A stretch of DNA of 64,000 nt from Archangium gephyra (GCF_001027285.1 NZ_CP011509.1:1062501-1126500), one strand, 5' to 3'; shown: positions 11,555 through 21,365, numbered from the stretch's first letter. Notes: generated from the sequence alone by a model not told the origin. Numbers and translations are program-made.

Positions 11555-12709
11555 ATGAGTGCCCAGGCCCCCAGCGCCGAGCCACTCCCGCCGGTGCCGG
11601 GCTCGCGCAACACGGGCCTGGACCGGGCGCGGGCCGTGGCCACGCTCGCGATGGTGATGGGCCACACGCTGGACGCGGTGCTGTCGGACGCGGCGCGCGA
11701 CGGCGTGGGCATGGTGGCCTACTGGTCCCTGCGCGCCGTGACGGCGCCGCTGTTCCTCTTCGTGGCCGGCTGGGCCTTCGCGACCACCGTGCAGCGCACG
11801 GGCGCGCACGGCTCGCGCGTGCTGCGCCGGTACCTGCCCCGCGTGGGCCTGCTGTTCGGCTGGGGTTACCTCCTACGTTGGCCCGGCTGGGGGCTGAACC
11901 TGCTGCTCGCCGGGGACGTGACGGTGTGGCGGCACTTCCTGGCCTTCGATGCGCTGCACGGCGTGGCGGCGGCGCTGCTGATGGGCGCGGGCGTGCTGTC
12001 GGTGTGCAAGGGGCGGACGGCGCGGATGGGCGCGCTGGCGGCCCTGGCGGTGCTCGTGCCGCTGGTGAGCCCGTGGGTGCGCGCGACGGTGCTGGCGGGC
12101 GGATGGCCCCTGGCGCTGGAGCAGGCGCTGGTGAGCAGGACGTCCAACTTCCCCATCTTCCCCTGGTCCTCCTACTTCTTCATGGGCGGCCTCGCGGGGC
12201 TGTGGCTCGCGGAGGTGACGCGGGTGCGGCACTGGCTGTGCCTGGTGATGGCGGGCACGGTCATCCTGGCGTTGATGACGCTGTGGGGCGGAGACCCGCG
12301 GGTGAGCGACCCGACGCTGGTGGCGTGGCGGGTGGGGCTGCTGTCGGTGGCGGCGGGAGTGGCGATGCTGCTGCCCGCGCGGCTGGACCGGTGGATGGCG
12401 CCCGTGGGCCGCGCGTCGCTCTGGGTCTACGTAGTGCACCTGCCCCTGGCGTACGGTTGGTCCACCTTCGCGGGGCTGGCGAGCCGGCTGGGCCGCTCGC
12501 AGGACGTGCTGCCCGCGCTGGGACTGGCACTGTCGGTGCTGCTGGTGTCGCTGCTGATCGCCCTGCCGGCGAAGAAGCTCCACGGACGCTGGCGGGGGCG
12601 CAACCGTGGGCCCGCCCGCCCGGGTCCTCACCTCGATTCCCCCCCACACCGTGAGTCCACCCCTCGCCCTCCGGGGAAGGGGAGCGGGGCGACCGGGTTG
12701 AGCCCCTGA
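11555..12709 (+). CDS. membrane acyltransferase-like protein
   Basis: A polytopic membrane protein of 384 residues from the ATG at 11555 (a TTG 18 bases earlier is in frame but less likely). It opens with NTGLDRARAVATLAMVMGHTLDAV, the N-terminal helix and histidine typical of the acyltransferase-3/DUF1624 group, followed by about nine further hydrophobic helices. Such enzymes move acyl groups onto membrane or cell-surface sugars; the substrate cannot be told. The last 25 residues are an Arg/Pro-rich tail encoded by a repeat-like sequence (12661-12690), so the natural end may once have been earlier. It starts 42 bases after dnaN and may be read from the same transcript. Confidence 0.75.
   Translation: MSAQAPSAEPLPPVPGSRNTGLDRARAVATLAMVMGHTLDAVLSDAARDGVGMVAYWSLRAVTAPLFLFVAGWAFATTVQRTGAHGSRVLRRYLPRVGLLFGWGYLLRWPGWGLNLLLAGDVTVWRHFLAFDALHGVAAALLMGAGVLSVCKGRTARMGALAALAVLVPLVSPWVRATVLAGGWPLALEQALVSRTSNFPIFPWSSYFFMGGLAGLWLAEVTRVRHWLCLVMAGTVILALMTLWGGDPRVSDPTLVAWRVGLLSVAAGVAMLLPARLDRWMAPVGRASLWVYVVHLPLAYGWSTFAGLASRLGRSQDVLPALGLALSVLLVSLLIALPAKKLHGRWRGRNRGPARPGPHLDSPPHRESTPRPPGKGSGATGLSP
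12661..12690. repeat. dispersed GC-rich repeat, first copy
   Basis: The segment contains CCCTCGCCCTCCGGGG followed by AAGGGGAGCGGGGCGA. The first 15 bases recur exactly at 41905-41919 in an intergenic region. The two share a CCCTC...GAGGG imperfect palindrome layout, as in REP-like elements. This copy lies inside the 3' end of the acyltransferase gene. Confidence 0.4.
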
Positions 12710-12791
12710 GGCCCGCCCTGGGGCCTGTGTTAGGCTGCTCCTCCGGGCCCGGGGAAACGGGCCCGCTTTCCCCTGAGAGGCCACGGGCGCC

Positions 12792-15700
12792 ATGCCGTCG
12801 TACCGGATCGCCACGCTCCTGACGCTGGGCCTCACGGTCCTGCTGTGGGCGAGGGAGGCCCGGAGCGGAGAGCCCTCGGGACGCATCGGCTTCCGCAGCT
12901 ACGGCACGGACTCGGGCATCGAGAACCACGACATGTCCTGCGTGATGCAGGACGCGGCCGGGTTCGTCTGGGTGTGCGCCGCGGATGCGATGTACCGCTT
13001 CGATGGCGAGCGCTTCGAGCGCTTCGGGCTGGACGCGGGGCTGCCCTCGTCCATCATGAGGGACGAGACGCTCGACTCCCAGGGCCGGCTGATGCTGGCC
13101 ACGCAGAAGGGCGTGGTGCGCTGGGACGGCAGCCGCTTCGTCGACGTGCCGATGAACGGCATCCCCACGCAGGTGTGGAGCCTGCGCCTGGACGCCGGGG
13201 GCCGGCTGGTGGCGGGCACCGAGCAGGGCCTCTACGTGGAGGTGGAGCCGGGGCGTTTCGTGCCGATGCCGGGCTGGCCAGGAGGGCCGGCCATGGTGCT
13301 CTGGACGGATGCCTCGGGCTCGATCCAGGTGGGCTCGGGCTCGCGCGTGCTGAGCCGGGATGCCGGGGGCCGCTGGCTCATCCACGAGGTGGCGGGCAAC
13401 CGCAACTCCATGGCCGACCTGGTGCGGGACGGTCTGGGCCAGCTGTGGGCGGGCGGCGAGGGGTGGCTGGCCGTACAGCCGCGCGAGGGCATGCCCTTCG
13501 AGGACCGCTCGCACCTCATCAACGGATTGATGGGGGCGGGGCGCCGCCTGCGCCTGGGCCTGCGCGGACAGCTGCTGGTGCCCAACTACCGGGGCCTGCT
13601 CTCCGTGGAGGGCGAGCGCGTGGAGCTGCACCGGTTGGGCCTCTCGGAGCGCTCGGCGCGGATGCGGGACGTGCTGCATGACCAGGAGGGGACGCTCTGG
13701 GTCGTGAGCCTGGGGGTGCACCGCTCGCTGGGCCGCGGGCTGTGGACGGTCCACGATGCCTCCACCGGAATGCCCTCGAGCATGATCTGGGGCATGACGC
13801 GCGATGCCCAGGGGACGTTGTGGGTGGGCACGGATGATGGACTCGCACGCGCCACGTCCGACGGGTGGCTCTCCGTGCCCGGGCTGCGCGGGTATTCCCT
13901 CAAGAGCGTGAAGGTGGGCCCGGACGGGGCGCTGTGGGCCGCGGGCAACCCGGAAGGCCTTCACCGCTACGAGCCCTGGAGTGGAAAGCTGCGGACGTAC
14001 GGCCCGTCAGAGGGCCTGCCGGCGCGCTACACGTTCGATCTGCTGTGGGAGCCGGATGGAACGCTGTGGGCGGCCACCGGCTCCGGCCTGTTCCACGGCG
14101 TGCTCAAGGACGGGGAGTGGTCCTTCGCGCAGGTGTTGCCCAACAGCCGGCGGACGTTCTTCGGCGGGGTGGAGCGGGACACCGCCGGGAGGCTGTGGGT
14201 GGCGGGGGATGGGCTCTTCGTGCGCGAGGCGGGCGTGTTCCGGCGCCTGGGCACGGCCGATGGGCTGCGGGACGACCGCGTGCGCTACCTGGTGGCGCGG
14301 CGGGACGGCCGGGTGTGCGTGTCCTACGTGGAGCCGTTGGGGCTGAGCTGCTTCACCTACGAGAAGGGGCGCCTCACCGAGGTGTTCCGCCTGGACCGGA
14401 GCACGGGGCTGCTCAACGGCGTCACGTACATGGTGAACGAGGACGTGGCGGGCCGGCTGTGGGTGGGGACGGGCGCCGGCGTGCACCTGGTGGGCGAGGA
14501 CGGGGTGCTGGAGCACTTCGGGGCGAGCGGCGGGCTGCCGGGAGATGACTGCAGCGGCAACTCCTTCCTGGCGGACAAGGACGGCACGGTGTGGGTGGGC
14601 ACCTCGAGCGGGCTGGGGCGCTTCCATGGCGCGCGCTACGCCGGCCCGGCCGCGCCACCACGCGTGGTGCTGCTGAACACGCGGCTCGGGCCGCACGAGG
14701 TCGCCGGCTCCGAGGTGCGGGGACTCGAGGCGGAGCACGGAGACACGACGCTGTCGGTCCGCTTCGCCGACCTGGGCTCCCTGGACGAGGGGCACGTGGG
14801 CCACGAGGTGCGCCTGGTGGGGATGGACGACTGGCACGCCGTGCCGGGCCGCTCGGTGCGCTACAGCACGCTGCCGGCGGGCAGCTACCGCTTCGAGGTC
14901 CGCGCGCGCAACGACTGGGGGCCGTGGGGGCCGGTGGCGGGCTTCGACCTGGTGGTGCACCCCGCGTGGTGGGCGTCCTGGTGGGCCAGGGGCCTGGGCG
15001 TGCTGCTGCTGGCGGCCGCGGTGGCGGGCGTGGTGCGCTGGCGCGGCATCGCCCTGCGGCGCAGGAACGTCGAGCTGGAGCGCCTGGTGGCGGCCCGCAC
15101 CGCCGAGCTGGACCAGGCGCGCCAGAAGGTGATGCAGGCCGAGAAGCTCTCCGCCATGGGGCAACTGCTGGCGCGGCTGTCGCATGAGATCAACAACCCG
15201 CTCACGGCCATCCACACCAACCTGCCGGCGGTGCGCGAGTACTTCGACCAGTTGTCCCTGCTGCTGCGGCATTTCCGGGAGCGGCTGGAGAAGCACCCCG
15301 AGGACGCGGAGGAGATGGAGCGGCTGTGGCGGGAGCTGGACGTGGAGTTCCTGCTCCAGGACACGCCGGACGCGCTGGAGGCGATGCAGCATGCCACCGA
15401 GCGCATCCGGGGGATTCAAGCGGACTTGAGGGCGTTCCTGCGCGGCGAGAGCCCCAAGCTCGAGCCGGGAGACCTCAACGCGGTGGTGCTCGAGACGGTG
15501 GAGCTGGTGCGGCGCTCGTTGCCCGAGAGCGCACGGGTGGAGGTGCGGTGTGGCGAGCTGCCGGTGTTCGCCTTCCACCGGGGACAGCTGGGGCAGGTGA
15601 TGCTGAACCTGCTGCGCAACGCGCTGGATGCGCTGGGGGAGAAGGGCGAGGTGCGGGTGAGCACGGCCGTGCGCGACGGCATGGCCGAGCTGGTGGTGGA

Positions 15701-15938
15701 GGATGACGGCCCGGGCATTCCCCAGGAGCTCCGGGCCCGCATCTTCGAGCCCTTCTTCACCACGAAGGACGTGGGCAAGGGCTCGGGGCTGGGGCTGGCC
15801 ATCTGCCGCCAGCTCATCACGGAGAACCACGGCGGGACGCTCGAGCTGGACACGTCCGTGGCGCGCGGCGCCTGCTTCCGGGTGCGGCTGCCGTTGGCGC
15901 AGGTGACGGAGGCCGCCGGGCAGCGATCGGCGGCCTGA
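12792..15938 (+). CDS. Reg_prop/Y_Y_Y sensor histidine kinase
   Basis: A 1048-residue sensor kinase. A signal peptide (residues 1-25) leads into about a dozen two-component-regulator propeller repeats (for example GLPSSMIWGMTRDAQGTLWVGTDDGL), which form periplasmic beta-propellers. A Y_Y_Y domain (SYRFEVRARNDWGPWG, near residue 700) precedes one membrane helix near 730-750. The cytoplasmic part has a coiled coil, the phosphoacceptor H798 in SHEINNPL, and an HATPase domain with N, DDGPGI, FFTTKDVGKGSGLGL boxes. Unlike the related hybrid systems of Bacteroides, it carries no receiver or DNA-binding domain. It stands alone on its strand and its regulator is not adjacent. Confidence 0.93.
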   Translation: MPSYRIATLLTLGLTVLLWAREARSGEPSGRIGFRSYGTDSGIENHDMSCVMQDAAGFVWVCAADAMYRFDGERFERFGLDAGLPSSIMRDETLDSQGRLMLATQKGVVRWDGSRFVDVPMNGIPTQVWSLRLDAGGRLVAGTEQGLYVEVEPGRFVPMPGWPGGPAMVLWTDASGSIQVGSGSRVLSRDAGGRWLIHEVAGNRNSMADLVRDGLGQLWAGGEGWLAVQPREGMPFEDRSHLINGLMGAGRRLRLGLRGQLLVPNYRGLLSVEGERVELHRLGLSERSARMRDVLHDQEGTLWVVSLGVHRSLGRGLWTVHDASTGMPSSMIWGMTRDAQGTLWVGTDDGLARATSDGWLSVPGLRGYSLKSVKVGPDGALWAAGNPEGLHRYEPWSGKLRTYGPSEGLPARYTFDLLWEPDGTLWAATGSGLFHGVLKDGEWSFAQVLPNSRRTFFGGVERDTAGRLWVAGDGLFVREAGVFRRLGTADGLRDDRVRYLVARRDGRVCVSYVEPLGLSCFTYEKGRLTEVFRLDRSTGLLNGVTYMVNEDVAGRLWVGTGAGVHLVGEDGVLEHFGASGGLPGDDCSGNSFLADKDGTVWVGTSSGLGRFHGARYAGPAAPPRVVLLNTRLGPHEVAGSEVRGLEAEHGDTTLSVRFADLGSLDEGHVGHEVRLVGMDDWHAVPGRSVRYSTLPAGSYRFEVRARNDWGPWGPVAGFDLVVHPAWWASWWARGLGVLLLAAAVAGVVRWRGIALRRRNVELERLVAARTAELDQARQKVMQAEKLSAMGQLLARLSHEINNPLTAIHTNLPAVREYFDQLSLLLRHFRERLEKHPEDAEEMERLWRELDVEFLLQDTPDALEAMQHATERIRGIQADLRAFLRGESPKLEPGDLNAVVLETVELVRRSLPESARVEVRCGELPVFAFHRGQLGQVMLNLLRNALDALGEKGEVRVSTAVRDGMAELVVEDDGPGIPQELRARIFEPFFTTKDVGKGSGLGLAICRQLITENHGGTLELDTSVARGACFRVRLPLAQVTEAAGQRSAA

Positions 15939-15959
15939 AGGGTCTCGAGAGGTTTCGGG

Positions 15960-16946
15960 CTACAGGCCCAGGTCGATGCCCAACGAGCCGGGCGTCTCGT
16001 TGCGCATCAGCACGCCGCGATTCACGCTCAGCTGCTGTCCGCAGAGCAGGTCCACCCGCGAGTCGAAGCAGGGCACCTGCGAGTGCGTGCGGTTGAGTCC
16101 GTAGAAGCAGCGCGCGCCGTTCTGGTCCCACTCCGCCTCGAACACCCAGTTCTCCGTGTCCTGCTGGATGCCGAGCTCATCGTAGAAATTGATGCGGTTG
16201 CCCGTCTTCGTATAGCTCTTGCCCGTGCCGCAGTAGTCGGCGCGCACCATGCGCGTGCACGCCTGGTGGTAGTGCGCCAGCGGCACGCCGTTGTACGTGG
16301 CCCACGGCCGGTAGCCCCACAGCGCGCACTTGGCGATGGCTCCTCCCTGGCAGGCGAAGGTGAAGCGCCGCGGGTCATCCGTCTTCGAGCCGCCTCCCGC
16401 CACGTTCTGCCGGTAGTTCCACACCCCCTCCACCGGCAGCGCCTGCACCGGCGTGCCCGCCACGTTGCGGCAGGCCGGGCGCCACGTGCCGTCCGCGGCC
16501 TGGTACTCGATGCTGTAGAGGTTCACATCCGCGTTGGGCGCCGGAGCCGGGTTCATGCCCGTGATGCGCACCGGCACCGTGCTGCCATCCCCGAGGTTGC
16601 CCTGGAACTGCACGCCGACGAACTCCCCGTCCTTGTAGAGCGTGCTTCCCTTGTAGCCATAGAACGACGTGCCGCGCAGCCACGTCTCGTCCAGCAGCGC
16701 GCCTCCCTTGAGGGCCGGGTTGAAGTTCACACTCACCAGGAAGTTGTTCAGCTCGGCGCCGTTGAGGTCCGAGCCATTGAGGTCCGAGCCGTTGAGATCC
16801 GAGCCGTTGAGGTCCGAGCCGTTGTCCGCCGCCAGCGGGGCCTTGAGGAAGGCGCGGGGGGCCAGCTCCTCCTCGGGCAGGGGGGTGGCACAGGCGGACA
16901 GCAACAGGGCTCCAATGAGCCAGGAACGGGTCGAGTACGAGCGCAT
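15960..16946 (-). CDS. ADYC-domain lipoprotein with pentapeptide repeats
   Basis: A 328-residue exported lipoprotein. I chose the ATG at 16946 because it gives a lipoprotein signal (LIGALLLSAC); the longer open frame upstream has no such signal. After the lipobox comes a run of five tandem pentapeptides, SDLNG four times then AELNN (coded by 15-base DNA repeats, 16758-16823). The C-terminal half has paired cysteines and the phrase ACTRMVRADYCGTGKSYT, the hallmark of the ADYC domain of myxobacterial secreted proteins. Function unknown. A second lipoprotein with a pentapeptide stretch just after its lipobox lies at 56536-57423. Confidence 0.8.
   Translation of the reverse strand: MRSYSTRSWLIGALLLSACATPLPEEELAPRAFLKAPLAADNGSDLNGSDLNGSDLNGSDLNGAELNNFLVSVNFNPALKGGALLDETWLRGTSFYGYKGSTLYKDGEFVGVQFQGNLGDGSTVPVRITGMNPAPAPNADVNLYSIEYQAADGTWRPACRNVAGTPVQALPVEGVWNYRQNVAGGGSKTDDPRRFTFACQGGAIAKCALWGYRPWATYNGVPLAHYHQACTRMVRADYCGTGKSYTKTGNRINFYDELGIQQDTENWVFEAEWDQNGARCFYGLNRTHSQVPCFDSRVDLLCGQQLSVNRGVLMRNETPGSLGIDLGL
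16758..16823. repeat. 15-base tandem repeat coding pentapeptides
   Basis: Four copies plus a partial copy of the unit GCCGTTGAGGTCCGA (plus-strand reading) lie in the ADYC lipoprotein gene. Single-base differences occur between copies. They encode SDLNG on the minus strand. Such arrays can change copy number by slippage without breaking the frame. Confidence 0.85.
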
Positions 16947-17094
16947 GGGACTCCTCAGGGGACACGGCCGCCGGGGGGGAACTGCGGTTCGGCCGTGCGT
17001 GCACTCGTACCGTAAGGCTGAAGCCGCTTGGTACCGTGGGACAGGTGGGTGTTGATCGCTGGACGCCACCGGTGTCCGCTGCCGGGCACTCGCC

Positions 17095-20000
17095 TCAGGG
17101 GGCGGCAGGGGCGTCCGCGCACAGCCGCAGGCCGACGCTGAGGTCACGGAAGTTCGGCTCGGGCGTCTCGCGGTTGGGCGAGCGCGCGGTGCTGGCACCG
17201 AAGTAGTAGCTGCCACCGCGGGCCACCGGGCGGCCGGGCTGGAGGATGGAGTCGGCCCACTCGAAGACGTTGCCCACCATGTCGTCCAGGCCGAAGGGGC
17301 TGCGCGACTCGGGGTGGCTGCCCACCACGTCCGGGCCGAAGCTCGCCCCCACCTTGCCGTACGTCTCGTCGTAGTTGGCCTGGTGGGGCTGCAGCAGGTC
17401 GCCATGGGGGTACTCGCGCTCGTCCGCGCCCCGGGCCGCACGCTCCCATTCCAGCTCGTTGCACAGCCGCGCGCCGGGGACCCGGCCCGTCTGCGCCAGC
17501 CAGGCCGCGTAGGCCCGGGCGTCCGCGTAGTCGATGGCGCCCACCGGCAGCCGCCACCAGTCCTGCTCCACCATGCGCGGCCGCGTGGTGTAGCGCAGCG
17601 GCTCGCCCTCGGACGCCGCGTACGTCACCCCGTTGGGGTGGATGCTCAGGTGCCAGCGCCCATCCGCCCGCCGCTTCAGCTCCACCTCGGCGTTCAACGA
17701 GGCCACCTTGGCGCCATGCGGCGTGCGGCGGGCCCGCTCCTCCGGCGGCAGCGCCTCCAGCCAGCGCACGTACTCGCCATACGTCACCTCGGTGCGCGAG
17801 ATGAGGTACGGCCCCGTCTCCACCTCGTGCAGCGGCGCCGTGTCGAAGAACTGGCGGATGTTCTCGTCCGCGGCGGTGCCGAAGAGGAAGGTGCCGCGCG
17901 GCACGTAGACGAAGCCCTCGGGGACCCGGGCCGCCTCGGGCAGGGCCACCTCCAGCGTGCGCTCGGGGCCGGGCTCGGCTCGCAGCACGTGGCGCACCGG
18001 CGCATGTCCGGGCGCGCTCAACTCCACCACCCACGTTCCCCGCTCCAGCGACAGCCCCTCCAGTGGGGTGCTGCCCGCCTGGCGCGCCGCGGTGAGCACC
18101 CGCCGTCCATCGCTCGTGGGCTCGTAGCGCGCCAGCGTCACCGTGGCCCCGGCCGGCTGCGTCCTCACCTTCACGCGCAGCGGCGCCTCGAAGCGTGCCA
18201 TGCGCTCGCCCGGGGTGTCATAGAGCCGCAGGCGCTGCAGCAACTCGTCGCGCTCGCCGGGGCGGAAGGTGCGCTCGGCGAGCCGGGCGCGCTCGGCGAG
18301 CACGTCGGCGAAGGCGCCGCGCACCTCCTCGCGGCCCGGGTCGAGCACCAGCGCCTTCTCCATCTCCTCGCTGGCCTGGGCGTAGGCCTGCTGCGTCCCG
18401 GTTTGAATCCGCAGGGCCTCGGCCCAACGGGGCCGTGCCTCGTCCAGCCTGCCCGCGTCGAAGAGGGCGAAGGCCTCCGTCCGGGCCGCCTCCAGGGCGC
18501 GGTCGCGCTCCCGGGCGAGCTCCAGGCGGGAGCGGGCCTCGCCCAGCTGCGTGAGCACCTGGCCCTCCCGCGTGTACCAGGCGTGGAGGCGCAGGCCGGC
18601 GTACAGCAGCGCGAGCGAGGCGACGAAGCCCACGGCCAGCATGCGTGTGAGCAGCCTTCCGCGGCGCACGCCTCCGCGCGAGGCCTCGAGGAAGGACGCC
18701 TCGCGCTGGGTGAGGCTCTCCGGAGCGAGGCCGCGGACCTCGGCGAGGTGGCGGGTGCCCCACAGCGCCTCGCGCGGACGTCCCATCCGCTCCCACTCGG
18801 CGGCGGCCTGCTCCAGCCGGGCGTGGAGCTGGCGCGCCTCGTTCGCTTCGGCCAGCCACTGGGCGAGCGTGGGCCAGCCGGTGAGCAGCGCCTCGTGGGC
18901 GATGTCGAAGGTGGTGCCCTCCTCGGTGCGGCGCACCATCACGAGGCGCGCGCGGATGAGCGCCTCCAGCGCGGTGCGCGAGGCCGGCTCCTGTCCCAGC
19001 AGCTCGGCCTCGGAGCGGCGGGCGCGCGTGCCGTCCACCGTGACGAGCCGCATGAGCAGCTGCCGCGCCGCCCCCTGCTGGTCCGGCAGCAACTGGGCGA
19101 TGACGCCATCCGCGTACCGGGCGAGCGCGCCACCGACACCGCCGAGGGCCTCCAGTGCCGCGGCGGGGATGACGCCTCGCTCCTGATCGCGCGCCTCCCA
19201 CAGCTCGGCGAGGGTGAACTGGAGCAGGGGCAGGCTGCCCTCGGCGCGCAGGGTGGACTCCACCAGCGTGTCGATGAGGGCCTCGGACTCGAAGCGCGCG
19301 TCCTTGGCCCGCGCGGGGCCCGTCACCACCTCGCGCACCTCGGCGCGGCCCAGGGGGCGCAGCAGGTAGAGGGCCCGCGACAGGGCCTCGCCCAGGCCGG
19401 GCAGCGCGCCCAGGCGGGTGAGGAAGTCACTGCGCGAGGTGGCCAGCAGCCGTACGCCCGTCACCCCCGAGGCGAGCTGTCCCAGCAGCTCCGCCATGAG
19501 CGCGGCCTCGGTGGGCTCGCTCAAGGTGACGAGCTCCTCGAGCTGGTCCACGTGCAACACCACGCCGCGGCGGGCCCCCTCGCCGAGGGCGGCGCGCAGG
19601 GCGCGTACCAGGGTGGTGGGCTCGGCGCGGGCGAACTGCTCGAGGCGGGCCTCCTCCAGCGCGACATGGGGCGCGAGCGCGGCGGCGAGGGTGGCCACGG
19701 GCCGGCGGCCGGGCACCATGCGCGCCACGCCCCAGGACAGGCCGTCCTCCAGCGCGCCCTCGCGCACGCGGGGCAGCACGCCGGCCAGACACAGCGAGGA
19801 CTTGCCCACGCCCGAGTCGCCGGTGACGAGCACGAAGGCATTGGCGCGCAGCCGCTCCAGCACGGCGCGCACCTCCTGCCGGCGGCCGAAGAAGAGGGCG
19901 CGGTGCTCCTCCTGGAAGGCATTCAGGCCGCGGTAGGGATTGCCCTCGGGGATGGGCGGGGCGGTGTCGCCGGTACGCAGGTCCTCCAGCGCCTCGAGCA

Positions 20001-20910
20001 GCGCGTCGGCGGAGGCGAAGCGCTCGGTGGGCTCGCGGCGCAGGCAGCGGTCCACCGCCGCGGCGAAGCGGGGCTCCACCCCCGGCGCGGCCGAGTGCAG
20101 CGGCCTCGCCTCCTGCTCCTGGAGCGCGCGGGGCAGCTCCCGGAGCGGAACATGGCGGAAGGGGCCCTGGCCGGCGGCGAGCTCGTAGAGGAGGGCTCCC
20201 AGCGAGAAGAGGTCCGAGCGGACCGAGGCCGGCTCGCCCCGCCAGGTCTCCGGGGACATGAAGTAGGGCGTCCCCACCAGGGCGCCGGGGGGGAGGGTGG
20301 GCAGCTCGAGGCCCCCGGAGGACTCCGGCGCCTCGGAGGCGGCCTCGGGCGGCGCGCCGGGGGCGGCTTGGGGCCCGGAGTCCGGGGCGTCGTCCGCGGG
20401 CGCGTCGAGCAGCTTGGCCAGGCCGAAGTCGAGCAGCTTCACCTCGCCGGACTCGTCGAGGATGGCGTTGGCGGGCTTGATGTCGCGGTGGAGGACGTTG
20501 CGGCGGTGGGCGGCGGCGAGCCCACGCGCCAGGCCGATGCCGATGTCCAGCACGCGCTGCCAGGGCTGGGGCCTGGGGAGCCGGTCCAGACTGGTGCCGC
20601 GGATGTACTCGGAGACGAGGTAGGGCAGGTCCTCGAACTGGCCCGCGCGGTAGAGGGTGGCGACGTTGGGGTGCTGGAGGCGGGCGGCGGCGCGCGCTTC
20701 AATCAGGAAGCGCGAGAGCGTCTCGTCATCGAGCGCGGGGATGAACTTCACCGCCACGGTGCGCTCGAGCAGCGTGTCGTGGGCGAGGTAGACGTGCCCG
20801 GTGCGTCCCCGTCCGAGGGGACGCAGCAGCCGGTACTCGTCGAACTCCCGCGGAGGCTGCCAACCGGCGCCAGGGGCCGGCTCCTGGGCGGAAGGGGGCG
20901 GAGGGCTCAC
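17095..20910 (-). CDS. Ser/Thr protein kinase - STAND NTPase - FGE fusion
   Basis: A 1271-residue fusion. Residues 25-310 are a eukaryotic-like Ser/Thr kinase (glycine loop GRGRTG 33-38, K55, HRDIKPAN with D143, DFG at 161-163). About 320-740 is a STAND-type ATPase opened by NPYRGLNAFQEE and a P-loop GDSGVGKSS, ending in winged-helix-like segments. One membrane helix lies near 755-775, then a TPR-like coiled region, a PEGA-like domain (about 900-970), and a C-terminal formylglycine-generating-enzyme (FGE/SUMF1) domain starting at VPRGTFLFGT. The FGE part may act as a binding module, because catalytic cysteines are not obvious to me. The GTG start overlaps the stop of the receiver gene by 4 bases (GTGA), which implies translational coupling. 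Confidence 0.92.
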   Translation of the reverse strand: MSPPPPSAQEPAPGAGWQPPREFDEYRLLRPLGRGRTGHVYLAHDTLLERTVAVKFIPALDDETLSRFLIEARAAARLQHPNVATLYRAGQFEDLPYLVSEYIRGTSLDRLPRPQPWQRVLDIGIGLARGLAAAHRRNVLHRDIKPANAILDESGEVKLLDFGLAKLLDAPADDAPDSGPQAAPGAPPEAASEAPESSGGLELPTLPPGALVGTPYFMSPETWRGEPASVRSDLFSLGALLYELAAGQGPFRHVPLRELPRALQEQEARPLHSAAPGVEPRFAAAVDRCLRREPTERFASADALLEALEDLRTGDTAPPIPEGNPYRGLNAFQEEHRALFFGRRQEVRAVLERLRANAFVLVTGDSGVGKSSLCLAGVLPRVREGALEDGLSWGVARMVPGRRPVATLAAALAPHVALEEARLEQFARAEPTTLVRALRAALGEGARRGVVLHVDQLEELVTLSEPTEAALMAELLGQLASGVTGVRLLATSRSDFLTRLGALPGLGEALSRALYLLRPLGRAEVREVVTGPARAKDARFESEALIDTLVESTLRAEGSLPLLQFTLAELWEARDQERGVIPAAALEALGGVGGALARYADGVIAQLLPDQQGAARQLLMRLVTVDGTRARRSEAELLGQEPASRTALEALIRARLVMVRRTEEGTTFDIAHEALLTGWPTLAQWLAEANEARQLHARLEQAAAEWERMGRPREALWGTRHLAEVRGLAPESLTQREASFLEASRGGVRRGRLLTRMLAVGFVASLALLYAGLRLHAWYTREGQVLTQLGEARSRLELARERDRALEAARTEAFALFDAGRLDEARPRWAEALRIQTGTQQAYAQASEEMEKALVLDPGREEVRGAFADVLAERARLAERTFRPGERDELLQRLRLYDTPGERMARFEAPLRVKVRTQPAGATVTLARYEPTSDGRRVLTAARQAGSTPLEGLSLERGTWVVELSAPGHAPVRHVLRAEPGPERTLEVALPEAARVPEGFVYVPRGTFLFGTAADENIRQFFDTAPLHEVETGPYLISRTEVTYGEYVRWLEALPPEERARRTPHGAKVASLNAEVELKRRADGRWHLSIHPNGVTYAASEGEPLRYTTRPRMVEQDWWRLPVGAIDYADARAYAAWLAQTGRVPGARLCNELEWERAARGADEREYPHGDLLQPHQANYDETYGKVGASFGPDVVGSHPESRSPFGLDDMVGNVFEWADSILQPGRPVARGGSYYFGASTARSPNRETPEPNFRDLSVGLRLCADAPAAP

Positions 20911-21365
20911 CGCGGCGAGCGGGGTTTGCTGCCCGTCTTCTGCAGCAGGGCGCGGATCTTGTCGGCCACGGTGTCGGGGAGGGCGGGCTTGGAGACGAAC
21001 TCGTCACAGCCCACCTCCTTGGCCTTCTCCGAGTGCGTGGCGAGGACATGGCCGGTGAGCGCCATCACGGGAATGTGGCGGGTGCGCGCGTCCTGCTTGA
21101 GCTGCCGGGTGGCCTCCCAGCCGCTGACCACGGGCAGCGACAGGTCCATCAGGATGACGTCCGGATGGGACTGCTGGGCGAGCTCGAGGGCTTCCTGTCC
21201 GTCCCGGGCCGTCTGGACCTGGTAGCCGAGGAACTCGAGGTACTCGGCATACATCTCCCGGGCGTCATCGTAGTCGTCCACCACGAGCACCTTGCAGTCA
21301 CTCGGCTGGTGTTCCGAGGGGGCTTCGGGCGCTTCGGGCGGGGGCAGCTTTCGAGCGGAATCCAT
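20907..21365 (-). CDS. stand-alone response regulator receiver
   Basis: A 152-residue single-domain receiver. Conserved acidic pocket and phosphorylation site appear in CKVLVVDDYDDAREMYAEYLEFLGY and VILMDLSLP (the Asp of MDLSLP), with the switch Thr in MALTGH and Lys in FVSKP. There is no output domain; a basic tail (QKTGSKPRSPR) closes it. I chose the ATG at 21365; an upstream in-frame start would add 20 residues with no family likeness. Its stop overlaps the GTG of the kinase/STAND/FGE gene, so the two are made together and the receiver may dock on, or regulate, that protein. Confidence 0.9.
   Translation of the reverse strand: MDSARKLPPPEAPEAPSEHQPSDCKVLVVDDYDDAREMYAEYLEFLGYQVQTARDGQEALELAQQSHPDVILMDLSLPVVSGWEATRQLKQDARTRHIPVMALTGHVLATHSEKAKEVGCDEFVSKPALPDTVADKIRALLQKTGSKPRSPR

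Noticed and set aside
15960-17441. A longer minus-strand frame (493 residues) containing the ADYC lipoprotein
   Set aside because: Its first 165 residues lie over the end of the STK-STAND-FGE gene in another frame; the lipoprotein signal begins at the ATG of 16946.
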